Source: Trebouxia sp. TZW2008 (taxonomy: Eukaryota; Chlorophyta; Trebouxiophyceae; Trebouxiales; Trebouxiaceae). From it: a stretch of 57,199 bases of DNA. The DNA lies in the NCBI GenBank assembly GCA_002118135.1, contig BDIU01000478.1, forward strand, positions 1 to 57,199, written 5' to 3'. The notes beneath the pieces are model-generated. The model did no database searches. It was not told the DNA's origin and worked only from the letters and a program-made list of their open reading frames with translations. Shown here piece by piece: positions 11,801 through 23,791 of this stretch. Every line of letters starts with the position of its first letter. Position 1 is the first letter of the stretch. The translations under genes were made by a program, and so were the position numbers.

Positions 11801-12478
11801 CTGCCTGGGTGGCAGCGGTTGCGGCACAACTGGCGTAAGCAGCGGCTGTTGCTGCTGTGGACGCAACATCGCTTGAAGTTGCTGCAGTAGCTCCTGCGGT
11901 GACTGCAGCAGCAACAGGCGTTTAAATAACGCACGATTCGAAAACCAGGACTGCAGGCGGGAGGGCGTGACATCACAGTGGTGTTCAGCCAAATGCTTCA
12001 ACGACACCAGACAAATGCGTGAAATGTGCCGATCCGTGCAGTTGGGCTTGTGGTAGGAGGCGTTGCGCATATGAAGAGCGGTCGCGAGTGCAGATGCATA
12101 TGGGTAGAGATCCGAGTGGATTGAGACCAAAGCAGGTGGTGCAAGTCTTACCGGTGTAAGCGGCTGCAGTCGCTGCAGCAGCAGCGTTGGTGGCAGCAGC
12201 GCTGGCCGTCAGGGCGGTCGTTGTGCTGCTTTGTAGCAGAAGTCGCTCTGCCTGCACTGCTTGCAATTCTGCAGCAACAGACAGACCGATGTCAGGCATG
12301 CAGCGACAAGGACTAGAGACGATGCGCTTTGAGTAACTGCTGCATGTGTTGTTCTCAATGCACATTTCGAGCACCGCTGGTCACAAAAGAGAAGTGCGCC
12401 GATCCGCATACCTGGGGAGATCGCAAGAGCGAGAAGCAGGAGCAAGACTTCACGCCGAGCAATGCGTTGGACCTTCAT
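8900..12478 (-). CDS. Secreted Ala-rich, Thr/Pro-rich modular protein
   Basis: Minus-strand exons in order: 12478-12412, 12268-12152, 11902-11627, 11483-11055, 10675-10241, 9823-9584 and 8973-8900. Every internal junction is phase 1 and the sum is 1638 nt (545 aa). Residues 1-21 form a signal peptide (LLLLLALAISP). Residues about 22-296 are Ala/Thr/Ser-rich with scattered Cys and Tyr. Then comes a Thr/Pro-rich stretch with repeated ATPAATP and TWTP words, of the type heavily O-glycosylated in algal walls. Two copies follow of an Asn/Gly module (ADQSN, TGASSGGNNPTTTNNGG, VVDPSAGDGSS), one per exon. The C-terminus is GRRLLKSTA. I do not recognise a named family; an extracellular matrix or cell-wall role is inferred from composition and the signal peptide. 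Confidence 0.75.
9404..9530 (-). pseudogene. Decayed copy of the VVDPSAGDGSS exon
   Basis: Between the last two exons of the Ala/Thr-rich gene lies a partial copy of the 3' half of the Asn/Gly module exon. On the minus strand it still encodes NGGIVVDPSAGDGSS, but it ends near a degenerate donor-like GTTAAG and lacks the upstream part of the exon. No good acceptor was seen. It is most likely a non-functional echo. Confidence 0.65.
10755..10815 (-). repeat. Echo of the acceptor of the Thr/Pro exon
   Basis: On the minus strand this copies the intron end and first bases of the exon starting at 10675, including the word that reads ttgcacaaata and gcagctgcattg on the plus strand. It lies about 110 bases upstream in the direction of transcription. 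Only the acceptor side is duplicated. Confidence 0.6.
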
Positions 12479-14280
12479 CTAGGCTAGACTTTGAAAAAGA
12501 TGCACGCAGCGGTAGAGACTGAGAGCGGCGATAGATTGCGTTGGCTGACGTGCGGGTTTGCTGGTGTGAGCTGCAGAATTTGGACTTATGAAGTGAATAA
12601 GAGGAAACTAATACAGAATCGCAATCGCTGCACGTGTGACCAAGATCATGCATTACTTGACTAATGGCTTCGCAGATCGCTGTACACGCAAACAGATCGA
12701 AGAAATGGCAATTGTGACGAGGCAGCGTCCCGTCCTACACAGCTTCCGGTGTGAAGATTGCTTCACGCAGTTTCATGCAGTGAAGATCTCCGGGGAGAGA
12801 AGAAGAGCTAAGCTCTTCAATACAGTGTGCAACGCCACGCGAAAGGACCAACGCCGAGCTGTCCAAATAGATCGCGCTTGTATCGACCTTGCGCTGCGAA
12901 GCTGTGACTGTCTGACGGCAGCTCAATATGTGCAGGCTAATGCTGGGACTGCAGAGTAGGTTCTCAAGCTGTTCGTCGCCGTTGACAATGTACAGCACTT
13001 GGAATTGCAAACTCAAAGCTGCAGTGAGCATGGTGTCTCCGCAAAACTGGTCAAGGCCATGGTTGTATGATCAGCAGTGCTGAAGCTTGCTCTCAACAGT
13101 GCTATTGCTGTAATTATGAATATGATACTTCTGCTGACGAATTGAGCTGACCTGTACAACTTCAAACAAGTACAGGTCAGACCTCGTACAAACTGCTAGC
13201 AGTGCTGCAGTACTGAAAACACAACCCATCTGCAAGTTCAAAACACATGACACAGACAATCGGCAGAAGCCATTACCTGTTTTGGCCAGCTTTGTTATCA
13301 CTGAGAAATGTAAAGGAAGGCTACTGGTTCTTTATTGCTGTAGCATGTCATGTCATCAGGCGGAGCTGAATCAGGCACTGCTGTGAATGAATTTGCTGGT
13401 AGCAGTTGAATATCCCTCTCAAGATGCGCCTGTGGCTTGAGAATAGCTGTTGTGATGGTGACACAGCACAATCAGCCGGTGCCGCCAAAGACTACACATG
13501 ATCTGTCTGTCTTGCAATTGTCATGCCTGTAATTGGGCATGTGTTTGATCTGAAGAACACTGTCAGCTACAGCATGTCACCTGACTGTCCACACACATCC
13601 TTGAACGCTTGAAGCGCTTGATGAAAAGGAATGGACAAGCATATGTTTTGGCATCACTCGCTGAGGTGCCATGACATCAACCAGCAGCTTCACTAATCCT
13701 CATAAGGAATGGAGGAGCATGCCTGTGCGCACACATGTTGCTGCTGGACGTGGAAATGTATCATGACAATTATGAGGGCCGGCGTCTTGCGTCCTTTGGA
13801 GTCAAGCATCACAGATGGTGATGGCTTTGTTATTGATTACACACATGTACCAATGACAGCTTTGTGTCGTCAATGATGAAACAAGCTTAAATTTTAGTCC
13901 CTAACATCTAACTTCAAGACTGCAGCTGCCAATGATGTCTTGGAAGCGTACTGTGTATGGTCTGTACTTCAGTGCTTGATACTTGCTTAAAATCTAACAA
14001 GGCTTCTTCTCCTTTCAAGATAAGCTGCTAAATCACTAACTCACACAAGCACTTGTGCACAGCATAAGTCTATACTTTTGAGCTCCCTCAAACATGAATT
14101 GACAGCTTTTGCAGCTGCAAAGATAACATAACACTAAACAAAGCATGAAAGGAATGCATCACTACAGTCCAAAACGTCAACTCAGTCGATGAAATAAAGT
14201 ATAATAACATGCATTTACTGTCAAAACTTCATAAAATTGTAGCGCTCAACAAAAAGACACCCTCTTGATCCCACACAACA
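12479..14280. other. Intergenic interval with CpG-containing promoter patch
   Basis: It lies between the start of the Ala/Thr-rich gene and the end of the CBP60-like gene, both on the minus strand. About 12480-12900 has visibly more CpG than its surroundings and is the likely promoter of the downstream gene. A plus-strand frame at 12636-12959 (107 codons) runs through this patch without splice or family support. From about 13300 to 14280 the DNA is AT-richer and featureless, as expected for a 3' UTR and spacer. Confidence 0.5.
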
Positions 14281-15131
14281 TCAGTATTGATGACAAATCT
14301 CACATCTCTCATGTCTCGATGCTCTTGCAAAGTCAAGTAACTTTCGTTTAAGCACATACTTGACACCCGTTGCGACAACAGAGTTTGTCAATACTTCTAA
14401 AACATCCCTCTCGTGGTCCCCATGACTGTCCCTACAGTGATCAAATGCAGACAGCAGCTGTGTCAACTTGAAGCTGATTAGCTCTTCAGACTGTTTGACA
14501 TAGCACATTTGGGGCTGTTGCAGGCCATCAAACAAGTGTTGGTTCATGGAGGCTCTCCCAGTATCATGCCTGACATAGACTTCAGCCTCCCATGTGTCAA
14601 AGTGGACCCCTGCTGCCAGCAACAGCAATGGCTTCAGGCGCTATGGCTTCAGTCATTGTGCAATGATCAGTGCTGCTAACACAGCAGAGCAAAAGGCAGC
14701 TTGTGCAACTCTGCCAGACTCTGGGGCCTAACTTGAACATTCAAGCAAACATACTGCATACTGCATTGTCAAGGCAGACCAGTGTTGCTGCACGTCACTC
14801 ACTGACACAGCCCTCAAGCTAGCATTGAGTCAACCTGCAACATCACTTGCATGCTGAAATATGCAATAAAAGCATGCACACAGACATCGACGCCCTTTTG
14901 TTATACTTGCCTTCGGATTTGCAATTGCCCAAGTGGGTCAGATGGTGCTGTTTGTGCAGCTTGCCTTTGCAGCAGTTCTCTCACTCTTTGCGCTGGCCCT
15001 AAAGGCGGCCAGGCTTCTTGTACAAAGCTTTGCTCTAAGGGACCAGCAGGGGGTTCAAAGCCAGATCCAGATGCTGCTGCTGCAGCGTGCGTCGGCAGCA
15101 TAGCGCTTGCATGTGACTGCTCAAACGCTGC

Positions 15132-15167
<36 letters not shown>

Positions 15168-18100
15168 AGCTTGCATACGCGGCATCGTGCTTGTATGTGA
15201 CTGCCCAAATGCTGCCTCTGCTGTAGCAGACTGCATGGGCAGCATAGCACCTCTATGTAATTGCCCAAATTTTCCTCCTGTTGATGCAGACTGCATGGGC
15301 AGGGTGCTGCTTGGGTTTAACTGCCCAAATGCTGCTTCAGCTGTTGCAGACTGCATGGGCAGCATAGTGCTTGGATGTGACAGTTCAGCGCCAGTCTGAG
15401 CATGGGCTATCTGTGACATGGTCGGAAAGCGTGGCAGCTGTTGAGGAGTGCTTTGCCAAGATGAACTTGGCAACAGCGTCTGACTGAACAGACGACTGAA
15501 AGCTGCAGCTGATGCTGAAGCTGGAGACATTGTTGCTTGCTCCAGACTGCTCAGCGACTCAAGAGCGGCCCAAGGATGTTGAACAGCCCTGCTGCTCTGG
15601 TTAGAAGATGGTACTGGTGTTGCAGTCCTTGACATGATGGCATGAGATGAGTCTCTTAGTAGCAAGGCTGCTGCATCACTCAACCGGCCTGCATGCAAGT
15701 CAACTGATGAGTGAGTGACTGAGGTGCAACTCAATTTGGTAAAATCGCTGCTGCTGGGGAATGCTTGGTCAGAGGATGGTGCAGGTGTTGCAGTCCTTGA
15801 CATGATGGCATGAGATGAGTCTCTCAGTAGCAAGGCTGCTGCACCACTAAGTCGCCCTATAAGCAAGACAAATGGCTGAATGGCCTTCATTGCTGGTGAC
15901 AGATTGAGTAATGTCGCAATTGAAATGAGCTAGACAGGCAACAAGAAGACTCATGTTGCCCAAGGCCCCATGAAACGCCACCCATGGCAAATGCCAAAGC
16001 AACTTGCTCAGCTGGAAGGTTTTCAGTGAGGCAAACCTGTTCGTGCCATGAACAACATGACCATTGCCTTGAAGCAACTCGGAACAAGGGGTCGTGGCAT
16101 CTAAGAGTATAAGACGGCAACATCATGTCATACCCACCTTCTGGATGATGCGACATAGGAAGGGTAAATACCTGTTCTGATCGTTACTGCCCATGGCTTG
16201 CAACAGTCAAGGGTGATGTTGTGGGGCATCTACAGGCACCATGACTCATAAACGTCATGACTCATCAAGGGTCTGAATCTTCAATTTAGTGATTCATTCG
16301 TGTCATGACTCACCTTCTGGGTGGTGTGACATGGGGAGGGTGGAGGCATGTTCTGATTGGCTGTGCCCGTGACTTACAGCAGTCAAGGGCGAAGGGTCAA
16401 TAGGGCTCTGGCTGGCTAGGTCTGCAGGTAAAAAATCATGATCACTTCGTGATTGCAGGTTGCCAGTGTCAAGCTCCATCAGTCATGTGGACTAGTCAAG
16501 AGCTGTATTCCGACCTTTCCCTTGATTGCAGACTTTACGATACTGACTGCAGGATAATGCAGTGAGTGCACTTGGCTTGGTATTGAAATCAGGCCGTGCA
16601 AGCTTGTTGACAGGCTGATGACCAGCAATTTGAAGTGCCAATGCTGCTTGGCAAGTGTTGTAATTGCACAGAATCCTGGCCATTGCAGCATGACTGAGCA
16701 AGCGTGTTGAAAAGGCCTCCACCGCGACAATATGCTAGCCACAGCTAGAATTTGACCTACAACATGCACGAACATGTTGAGTCAATGTGAGGGTGAGAAC
16801 TGTTCACAAGATGCTTACCTGGGGTGAACAGTGGAGAAAGCGGTGGCAGCGATGGTGTGCGTGATGCTCCACGCAGATCTATGTTCATGTCAGACGAGCC
16901 GCCGTCTGGAAACAGGCCAGCTTCCAGCCTGACCTGTGGAGAGGTGCTTGCTGGCCTATGCCGCGCCTACAAACAGGTCATGGAGAAAGTCAGATTCGCA
17001 GCAAAGCATTGAACATTCACAGCAAAGCAGTGAAGACTCACAGCAAAGCATTAAACATCCATGCAAAAGCATTCAGAAATGCTTGCTGGCTTGTGGAAAG
17101 CCTGCAAACACATCATGCAACATTGAGAACTCTAGCATCAAGCATTGAGAATGGCACAGCATAAGCAACAACGGTGTGGTGCCAAAGCTGCAGCCAGAAC
17201 CTCTGCTTTGGTTGTCAATGCTCCAAGTGCTTCCAGTCGCCCTCTGGACCAACGCCTAGGCCAATTGCCAATGACACCGCTTTGCCTGCTCTGTACCTGA
17301 TGTGCTGAGACATCTCAGTACACGTGTTGTCTCTAGCATAGAGCATTGTGGCAAATGATGCAACATGAGAAGCAACGCCTAGGCCGATTGCCAGTGACGC
17401 CAGAGTTGCCTGCCATGCATGTCATGCTCTGAGGCATTTCAGTCAGTTACAGGTATATGTTGTCTCTAGCATTGTGCATTGTGGGGAAGAGCAAATGATG
17501 CAACATGAGAACCAACCTCCGAAGTACCCCTGTTGTCAGTGCTCCAAGTGATTTAAGTCGTCCTCTGGAATGTCGCCTAGGCCAATTGCCAATGACTCTA
17601 AGTTGCCAGCTATGCTTTGACTTACCAACAACATCAAGTTGCCTGCCATGCTTCTGATGCAGCATCTGAGTCTACATTCCAGCATAAAACTTTGCTGCAA
17701 TTTCATGTGTTGATGCAGTTTGACGTGCAACCAGAAGTCTGCACCTCTGGCGTCACTGCTCCAAGTGCTTCCAGTCGCCCTCTAGACCGGCGCCTAGACC
17801 AATGGCCCCCAAGGTCAAGTTGCCTGCTATGCTTCTGATGCGCTGAGGCGTCTGATTCTGCCTCTGTTGACACAGTCACATCAGAAGATGCATGGCTGGC
17901 TAGAGGGCTGCTAGGTGCAGGCCCTGGGCCAAGCCCTGGGGCAGGCCCTGGCGCAGAGGGCTGTGCCAGAATGCCCTGGCTCCGCAGCTCTGGGGCAGAG
18001 GGCTGTATGGCAACGCCCTGGCCTTGCAGCCCTGGGGCAAGTCCTGGGGCAGGCCCTAGAGCAGAGGGCTGTACTGGGATGCCCTGCCCTTGCAGCTGAC

Positions 18101-21100
18101 TGCCTAGGGTGGCAGCTTCTGCAGTAGGGCTGCTTGAGCTTGGTTGAGGCTCAGAAGTGACCTGCACTTTGAAGCAAAGTTTTGGTCTCTTTTCCTATAA
18201 TCCAATGACACTTGATTGGCAATCTAGTCAAGTATGACTTACTGAGGGGCTAAGTGTGAGGCAGGTGTAGAGTGCTGGTTTGATAGCCGCTTGTGGGTCA
18301 GCGTTCATCAGCACTTCAAACAACCCACAGCACGGACAGCAGAGTGCCAACACAAGTCTGCTTGCATTTGGCATCTTTTGGTCAGCACTTATGTGTGCTA
18401 CTTGCGCTGAATTGATGGGAGGATCTGCATGCATGCAGCAGCTGTCAATCAGCAGTGCGTCACCATACAAAAGAAAAGACTGCGCCATTAGGCGTCATAG
18501 CGGGAGCCTCTGTTTATAGAGGCAGCCCGGGATTGCTGCCTTGACAGCGCTGCTAGCAGCAACCAAACAAGCTATGAAGGATGTAAAATAGTAAATGCAC
18601 AATGCATAACATGCAAGTATTGCAAAGTGGTCCTCTCTGAATTGGACAGTATGGCCGCTCACTGTTGATCATTACTTGCCTGTGCTGCTTGTGCTGAACC
18701 AGAGGGGGGGCCACTGCTAGGGGGATGGGTGCTGGGAGGCTGAACAGGGGCTAGGCTCCAGCCAGGGTGACTGGGCTTCTCCCATTGACTCCTAGCCTCA
18801 ATCAACAGCTGTTCAATGTCATCAGGCGGGATTGCTGAAGTGTCTGTCAAGGGACCCAGGGTCAAGTCTTCATCTGTTACAGCACTGAGAAGCTCAGCAC
18901 AACCTGCAAGGCATACAATCTGCTGTGAGGGCGGCAATCTTGACTGCTACGTTACTGAGTTGGTGGGGGGGGGGGTGGGGGGGCTCGTGCGCAACTCACG
19001 ACACAGCGCAAAGGTTGGCGCAATTGATCTCTAGCTCGTGACGACGAAACATATGCTGACCTGTTGCCAAACCCAATTCAACCTTGCCATGCTTTGTTGG
19101 AAATGTATACACTGTACTGGTCTTTTGCAGAAGCATCCTGGCACAGCTGCCCTTGGAAGAGCACTTCTTCCATGCTCAAAATTTCACATGATCTGATTTC
19201 AACCTCTCCAGAAAAGCACATGTGCTGACCTGTCACCCGTCCAAGATCAACCTTGCCATGCTTTGCTCCAAACATGTAAGCCTTAATTGTCCCTTGCACA
19301 AACATTCTAGCACGGCTGTCCTCAGGAACAGCGCTCTTTGCATGAGCTGTGGCCATTTCCCAGCCACGCACAACCTTGAGCACTCTCTGAACAGCTCTCA
19401 CCCGGTCCAAATCTTGCTCACACCAGGCCAGCAGTTTCTGGAATGCCCCAACTGCATGGTATGCCGTATGGTCAGTTCTGATGACCAACAAAGATGATGA
19501 GTGATGAGCAATGCAGCTTCACAGCTTGACCTGTATGCCATAAAGAAGGTAGCAATGCATTACCTGACAGCATATGTAAACGGCTCTGCTTAAGTGTCTC
19601 TCATCATACTACACTTTGTGAGCTAATCTACATCACATATTGCAAGGCAGGATTGAGTGCAGACGCATACACCCTACAAGATGGGTGGACGGCACACTAC
19701 ATCTGGGTTCATCAACACAGTCTGGGACAAAAAGAGACGTGATTGACAGATGGCATTGCAAGTTGTGATGAGGCTGTTTGCTGCAAGCTCTTGGCAAATC
19801 ATGGCTGCATGCAATGACATCAACTGGTTCACAGATGGAGGTACAGCCTGTGATGAGACACAAGTGTTGGCGACACAGCTTCAATGCATGCAATGACACT
19901 GAAGTGCTGACCAGCAGGTGCTGTCACAACCTGCGGTGACGCTATTGCAACGGACACAGTCTGAACGCAACAGTATTGCCAAGTAAAGTGATCAGCAGGT
20001 GCTGATACAACCGGTGTTGTTAATTGTGCAAGGGTCAGCATGCATGCAATGACTTGATACCCGTGGTTACGCTGTTGCAGTCATGGGTGAACTCCTCAAG
20101 CATCTCAACATCATCGCGATTTGTGGAGGCTACTGCAGCGGCGTGGATGTCTTTGAGCTTGTTGATGGTCTCTTTACCAATGGCTTGGAGCTTGCTCACT
20201 GAATCTGTGACAAGGGGAATCTCAGGCTTCCTGACATTTTGCCTGGTGGTTGTGACCTGCACACATGCTGGTGTTAGCTTCATTCTTGCATGTCTCAGAA
20301 ACCTTTCCTAGGCAGGCTCTGAAGGTAGCAGCTAGGTGCATACTAGCGCAATCAGCTGCCTCCATGCAGCTCTGTCAGAAGCTGTTTTGAACCAATCAAG
20401 CTTGCTTGCAATCTGAGGTGTCCTATTCTGTTTTGCCTGGTGGTTGTTACCTACCCGCACACTGATCATAGAGCTTGCTTGCAATCTGGATTGATGTAAG
20501 GCATCTGACTTGAATGCAGGAGAGATGTGAGATCTATCAGACGCTTCCAGCAGGCCTCTCCTTGCATCTGACACTGTGACTTGCAATTACGAAAATAAAG
20601 GGGCGGTGATCCAAAGCTTTGTAAACTGCATAAATTCAGACCAACACTGCTGTGCGCAAACTTTGCTTGACTGCGCTCAATCAGTGTCCTAGCACAGCTG
20701 TGCATCCAACAATTCAGCTCACTTTTCAGCCATGACATGCAACAGTGCCACCTGGAGAGCTTTTCCTATCAGCCAGCTTGGCCTTGCATCACCCGCCACA
20801 CTGTGTTGGTGGCATGCAATCTGTAAGTCTTGCAGAGCTAATGTCAAAGCTTACCATGTAGCTGTATGTAAGCAAGGGCTCAATGCTGACGAAGCTCATC
20901 ACAGCATTACCAATGATCAAGAGCTCAATGCTGTTGGAGCTTACCACAAAATCATTTGTGAGCAAGGGCTCAATGCTGCTGATGTGCTGTCCAATCTGAT
21001 TTACTCCGCGCAGTAGCAGCTGCATCTTGGGCTTCTGCCCAACCAGCAATGCCTCAGAACTTTCTGAATGCACAGGCAGCTGCTGTTACAGGATAGCGCA

Positions 21101-23791
21101 CATAGTACACGCAAGCAAACATGTTGCTGAATCACAGGTCGAGGCAAAAGCATGACCAGGGTTGTGACAGCCACCGCATGCAGCGCAAAAGCAACAGCAC
21201 AGGAAGAGTAGTAAGGCTTGGGTGTCAGAGTGAGCATTATTGTAGATCGCATGAGCTCGACTGCTCCTTGGTATCTTACCTGTGATCAGGAGCGTTGGTA
21301 GTGGCAGATTCTGCTCTGGCATTGCAAATTGGAAGCAATGATTACTGGACGCCTGAAGCCCAGTGCTGATGATAAGTGGTTTGTCCTGTAGGCCACAGCA
21401 AAAGCCGTCGAATGCGCCAACAGCCAAAATCCTGTGTGTAATTTCAAGAAGCAAAAGCCAAAGAGTTGTCCGTTCCTGAACTGTATGCAGGTCAATCAGC
21501 ATATGCCAACAGACTCAGCAGATGTGTGATGCGCATGAGTTGCTGGATCACTGCTCAGTGATCTTGCTGTCCATTACAAACTGCTGGGCTTTTGACCAAA
21601 CACAGCAGGGCAGAAGCTGACAGAGTCATCACTGAAGCTGCATCAGGGCTGAATATCCATTAGGTCAAGCACTCAACAAGCACAGCTCACTTGCAAGCAA
21701 TGCTTATGCAACACATTTGCTTGCTTGACAGATGTAATCTCATTGCCTGACAGCAGCCATGTCATTGCTGGTCACAAGCTCAAGCATGAGCCCAATTGCA
21801 TGGCAGAAAGGTCCAAGGCCTGGCTGCAGTATATGCATTCGGACAGCACCTTTGTGCGCAGGGTGTGTGTGTCCAGCAATCTATCATCCAGGACGTCTAG
21901 TCCCTGCTGTAGGGCTGATTGTTGAATCTTGGCATCCACAAGAAAAACCTGCAGCCTTACAGCTTACCAATCAATATGACAACAAGTGTGATCATGTTCA
22001 CGCATCACACTTTTTCACACTTGTGCAAAAGAAGCAGATTTGCGTGACAAATCAGAGACACCAATTGCGTGACTACACTCAGCAACCAGTCACTGCAGTC
22101 ATGACATGACAGGTGATGACGCAGACAGTGCAATATGCTTTTGTGCCAATGGTGCTGTCCTCCTATGACCCTATTGCAAGAGGCACAGCAGCAGGAGGCT
22201 GGGCAATGTGCAATGCTAGCTTGACCAAGCAAGCCAATACTGAAAACATCAACGGCAGGACTACCCAGGTGTGGGGATCCTGTCTGGACACTGAAATTTG
22301 CAGCGGCACACAACACGACAACAGTTTGCAGAAGGAGCAAATGATATGAGACCTGAATGTGTAAGTCTGGAAAGACGTCTGGCAACACTTCAGATCCATC
22401 ACTGCTGACAATCTGCAGTTTGAGATGTGCTCCACATGCAGCTTGCAAGGGCTCATGAGTGAGAAACTTGTGATTCAGCTGCCTGATGCACCTCTTTTTT
22501 GGGTTGTAGCAGCACAGCTTGCATGCGCTGTCCATGCAGCCAAGGTGCCTGCACAGTAAACAATCTGAAGGCACAGGAAACAGAGCTTGAAGACTGTAAC
22601 AGTCTGCAGCGTTGATTGGTCAATGCTGCAGCGCATGGCTCAGGATGAGTTGCGCAGGGAAGAGGAATGCTGCCGGCGCTGGCTTGCTTACAAGTAAACA
22701 CTCCAATAGTATGACTTACACGCTGCGTGTTGAGGGCAAAAACTAGTCCGCTACAAAGGGCAACCTCTGTGAACTTCTCATGCACACCCATTCACTTCAA
22801 AGGAACAGACATTGCAAGCACGATGGGCCAAGATCTGAATGTACTTGACTAAGCGAAATCTAGCCAGCAAGACCATCATGCAACAAGAGCATTTCATTCC
22901 AGCCCACCATACCCGCCAGCTGTGTTCATGTCGACTGTAGGCATCATTACTGGAAATTTTCACATGCAAATGTTTGCATGTGTTATAAAGATTGCAGATT
23001 CATGACAACTGCTGGTGACAGTGGGACTTGTGCACATTCTGCATGTGCCCAACACTTGAGACTAGCAGCACACGGCACGCTGAGCTCAAGAAGGGCACTT
23101 GCCGACAGTCATGACACAGCTGCAGTTGCAGCTTGCTGATTGCTGAGGCTGCATTCTGCAGCACAGCATCAAGTGCTGTGGATACAGCTTGCTGGGCTTG
23201 ATCTTCTTCAATCCCCAATTCTGCGGCAATGCCAGGCGCTAGCTGCATGACCTGCTGCCTGGTCATGCTTCCCTACAAAAAGAAAACAAGCAAAGTGCTG
23301 TTAGTCATCATACTGAGAGCCTCTGTCAATAGAGGCAGCCTGGGATGCTGCCCTGCATTTGTCATGCATGCGCTGTTGCATAGTGTTTTGCATGATGAGT
23401 CAAATGCAGCTGGCATATGCAGACATGAATGCAGCACAAGCATGGTCATAACATGAGGTACAGCTGCGAATGCTGGTGGTAGTGAGAAGAGTACGGTTGC
23501 AAGCTTTGCAAGGCTGTATTATATGCTGAAACATTCTGCATGGAGCCTCCAGTGCACTTTTTGCCAACAACCGACCTGGAGGATGCCTCGTGCCGACGGC
23601 TGCGACATTTAGGCCAAGGCTTCACTTGTCACCGACAGTTGCATCTTGCGAGTCCACCCTTGCAGACAAGAACGGCCGAAAGCCGCTTTAAGTGCTGTAA
23701 CAATCGCGATGTCTGCGAGCTCGTCAGGGTCCGCAAGTAACCTGCGCAGCCTCGTCGTACGGACTATGATTATCACGACGACATGCAGCAT
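14281..23791 (-). CDS. CBP60-like (calmodulin-binding protein 60-type) protein with long low-complexity C-terminus
   Basis: Supported minus-strand exons: 22548-22353, 21475-21280, 21063-20945, 20256-20061, 19451-19230, 18903-18680, 18161-17745, 16966-16819, 16352-16314, 16176-16138, 15856 to about 14907, and 14631-14281; phases agree from 21475 to 15856. A possible first exon (23791-23633) and second (from 23272) precede a gap I could not resolve. The N-terminal part has a Cys/His cluster (HLGCMDSACKLCC). The middle resembles the CBP60 order: a segment ending NDFVVTT, one with DSVSKLQAIGKETINKL, then QRVLKVVRGWEMATAHAKSA. In land plants CBP60 proteins are DNA-binding immune regulators; the assignment here rests on remembered pattern, not a search. 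The C-terminal exons are Pro/Gln/Ala-rich, with a 60-base repeat and an Ala run. The exon ending at 18680 appears to use a GC donor (CAG|GCAAGT). Confidence 0.5.
15076..15385 (-). repeat. Five to six 60-base coding repeats
   Basis: Within the large 3' exon of the CBP60-like gene a unit of about 20 residues recurs, with cores such as TMLPMQSATAEAAFGQ, separated by QSH/QLH-type joints. One unit contains a run of eight or more Ala codons (GCAGCAG on the coding strand). Units drift from 5' to 3' but stay in frame. Confidence 0.8.
15688..15856 (-). repeat. Duplicated exon start with two in-frame acceptors, 168 bases apart
   Basis: Two copies of the same exon beginning follow separate acceptors on the minus strand: one starts at 15856 (ttatag|GG CGA), the other at 15688 (catgcag|GC CGG). 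Both encode GRLS(G/D)AAALLLRDSSHAI and continue to SRTATP(A/V)PSS. The spacing is 56 codons and the frame between them is open. Either acceptor, or read-through of the first copy into the second, gives an intact protein. Confidence 0.8.
16138..16352 (-). repeat. Pair of 39-base phase 1-1 microexons
   Basis: Two segments on the minus strand, 16352-16314 and 16176-16138, are each exactly 39 bases. Each is flanked by an acceptor (AATCAG or GATCAG) and a donor (AAG|GTGAGT and AAG|GTGGGT). They encode EHASTLPMSHHPE and EQVFTLPMSHHPE after phase-1 joining. The preceding exon ends in phase 1 and the following exon enters in phase 1, so neither, either or both can be included without changing frame. 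The surrounding roughly 90 bases are also duplicated. Confidence 0.65.
17070..17118 (-). repeat. Echo of the acceptor of exon 16966-16819
   Basis: The segment with gaaatgcttgctggcttgt copies the true exon start and intron end at about 16941-16985 (gaggtgcttgctggcctat), about 130 bases upstream in the direction of transcription. Between them lie short repeats of cacagcaaagca (about 16996-17050). Confidence 0.55.
17200..17870 (-). repeat. Four-copy echo array of an exon 3' half
   Basis: The end of the exon 18161-17745 (the part coding RRRSRGRLEALGA and what precedes it) is followed in the next intron by three degraded copies. They lie at about 17520-17670, 17345-17450 and 17200-17300. On the plus strand they share words such as gctccaagtg, ccagtcgccctct and gcctaggccaattgcca. 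The copies have lost the open frame. The duplicated unit includes exon 3' sequence and the donor region. Confidence 0.75.
18962..18985 (+). other. G-rich homopolymer tract
   Basis: Nearly uninterrupted G run broken by single T bases, inside an intron of the CBP60-like gene (C-rich on the transcribed sense strand). It could form a G-quadruplex on the plus strand. Nothing else marks it as functional, and homopolymers are also error-prone in assemblies. Confidence 0.6.
19045..19170 (-). pseudogene. Decayed copy of the 3' half of exon 19451-19230
   Basis: It aligns along about 125 bases with the end of the true exon and its donor: gctgacctgt, caaccttgccatgcttt and the stretch around 19140 to 19160. 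The copy carries a stop and shifts, so it is unlikely to be coding. It lies in the next intron, immediately downstream of the true exon. Confidence 0.7.

Noticed and set aside
12636..12959. Plus-strand 107-codon frame in the interval after the Ala/Thr-rich gene start
   Set aside because: It lies within a CpG-rich promoter-like patch where stops are rare, has no splice partner, domain or composition like the real exons, and would overlap the promoter of the minus-strand gene.
14851..15399. Plus-strand Cys/Ala-rich frame of about 180 codons
   Set aside because: It is the antisense reading of the 60-base repeats in the large CBP60-like exon and has no splice sites of its own.
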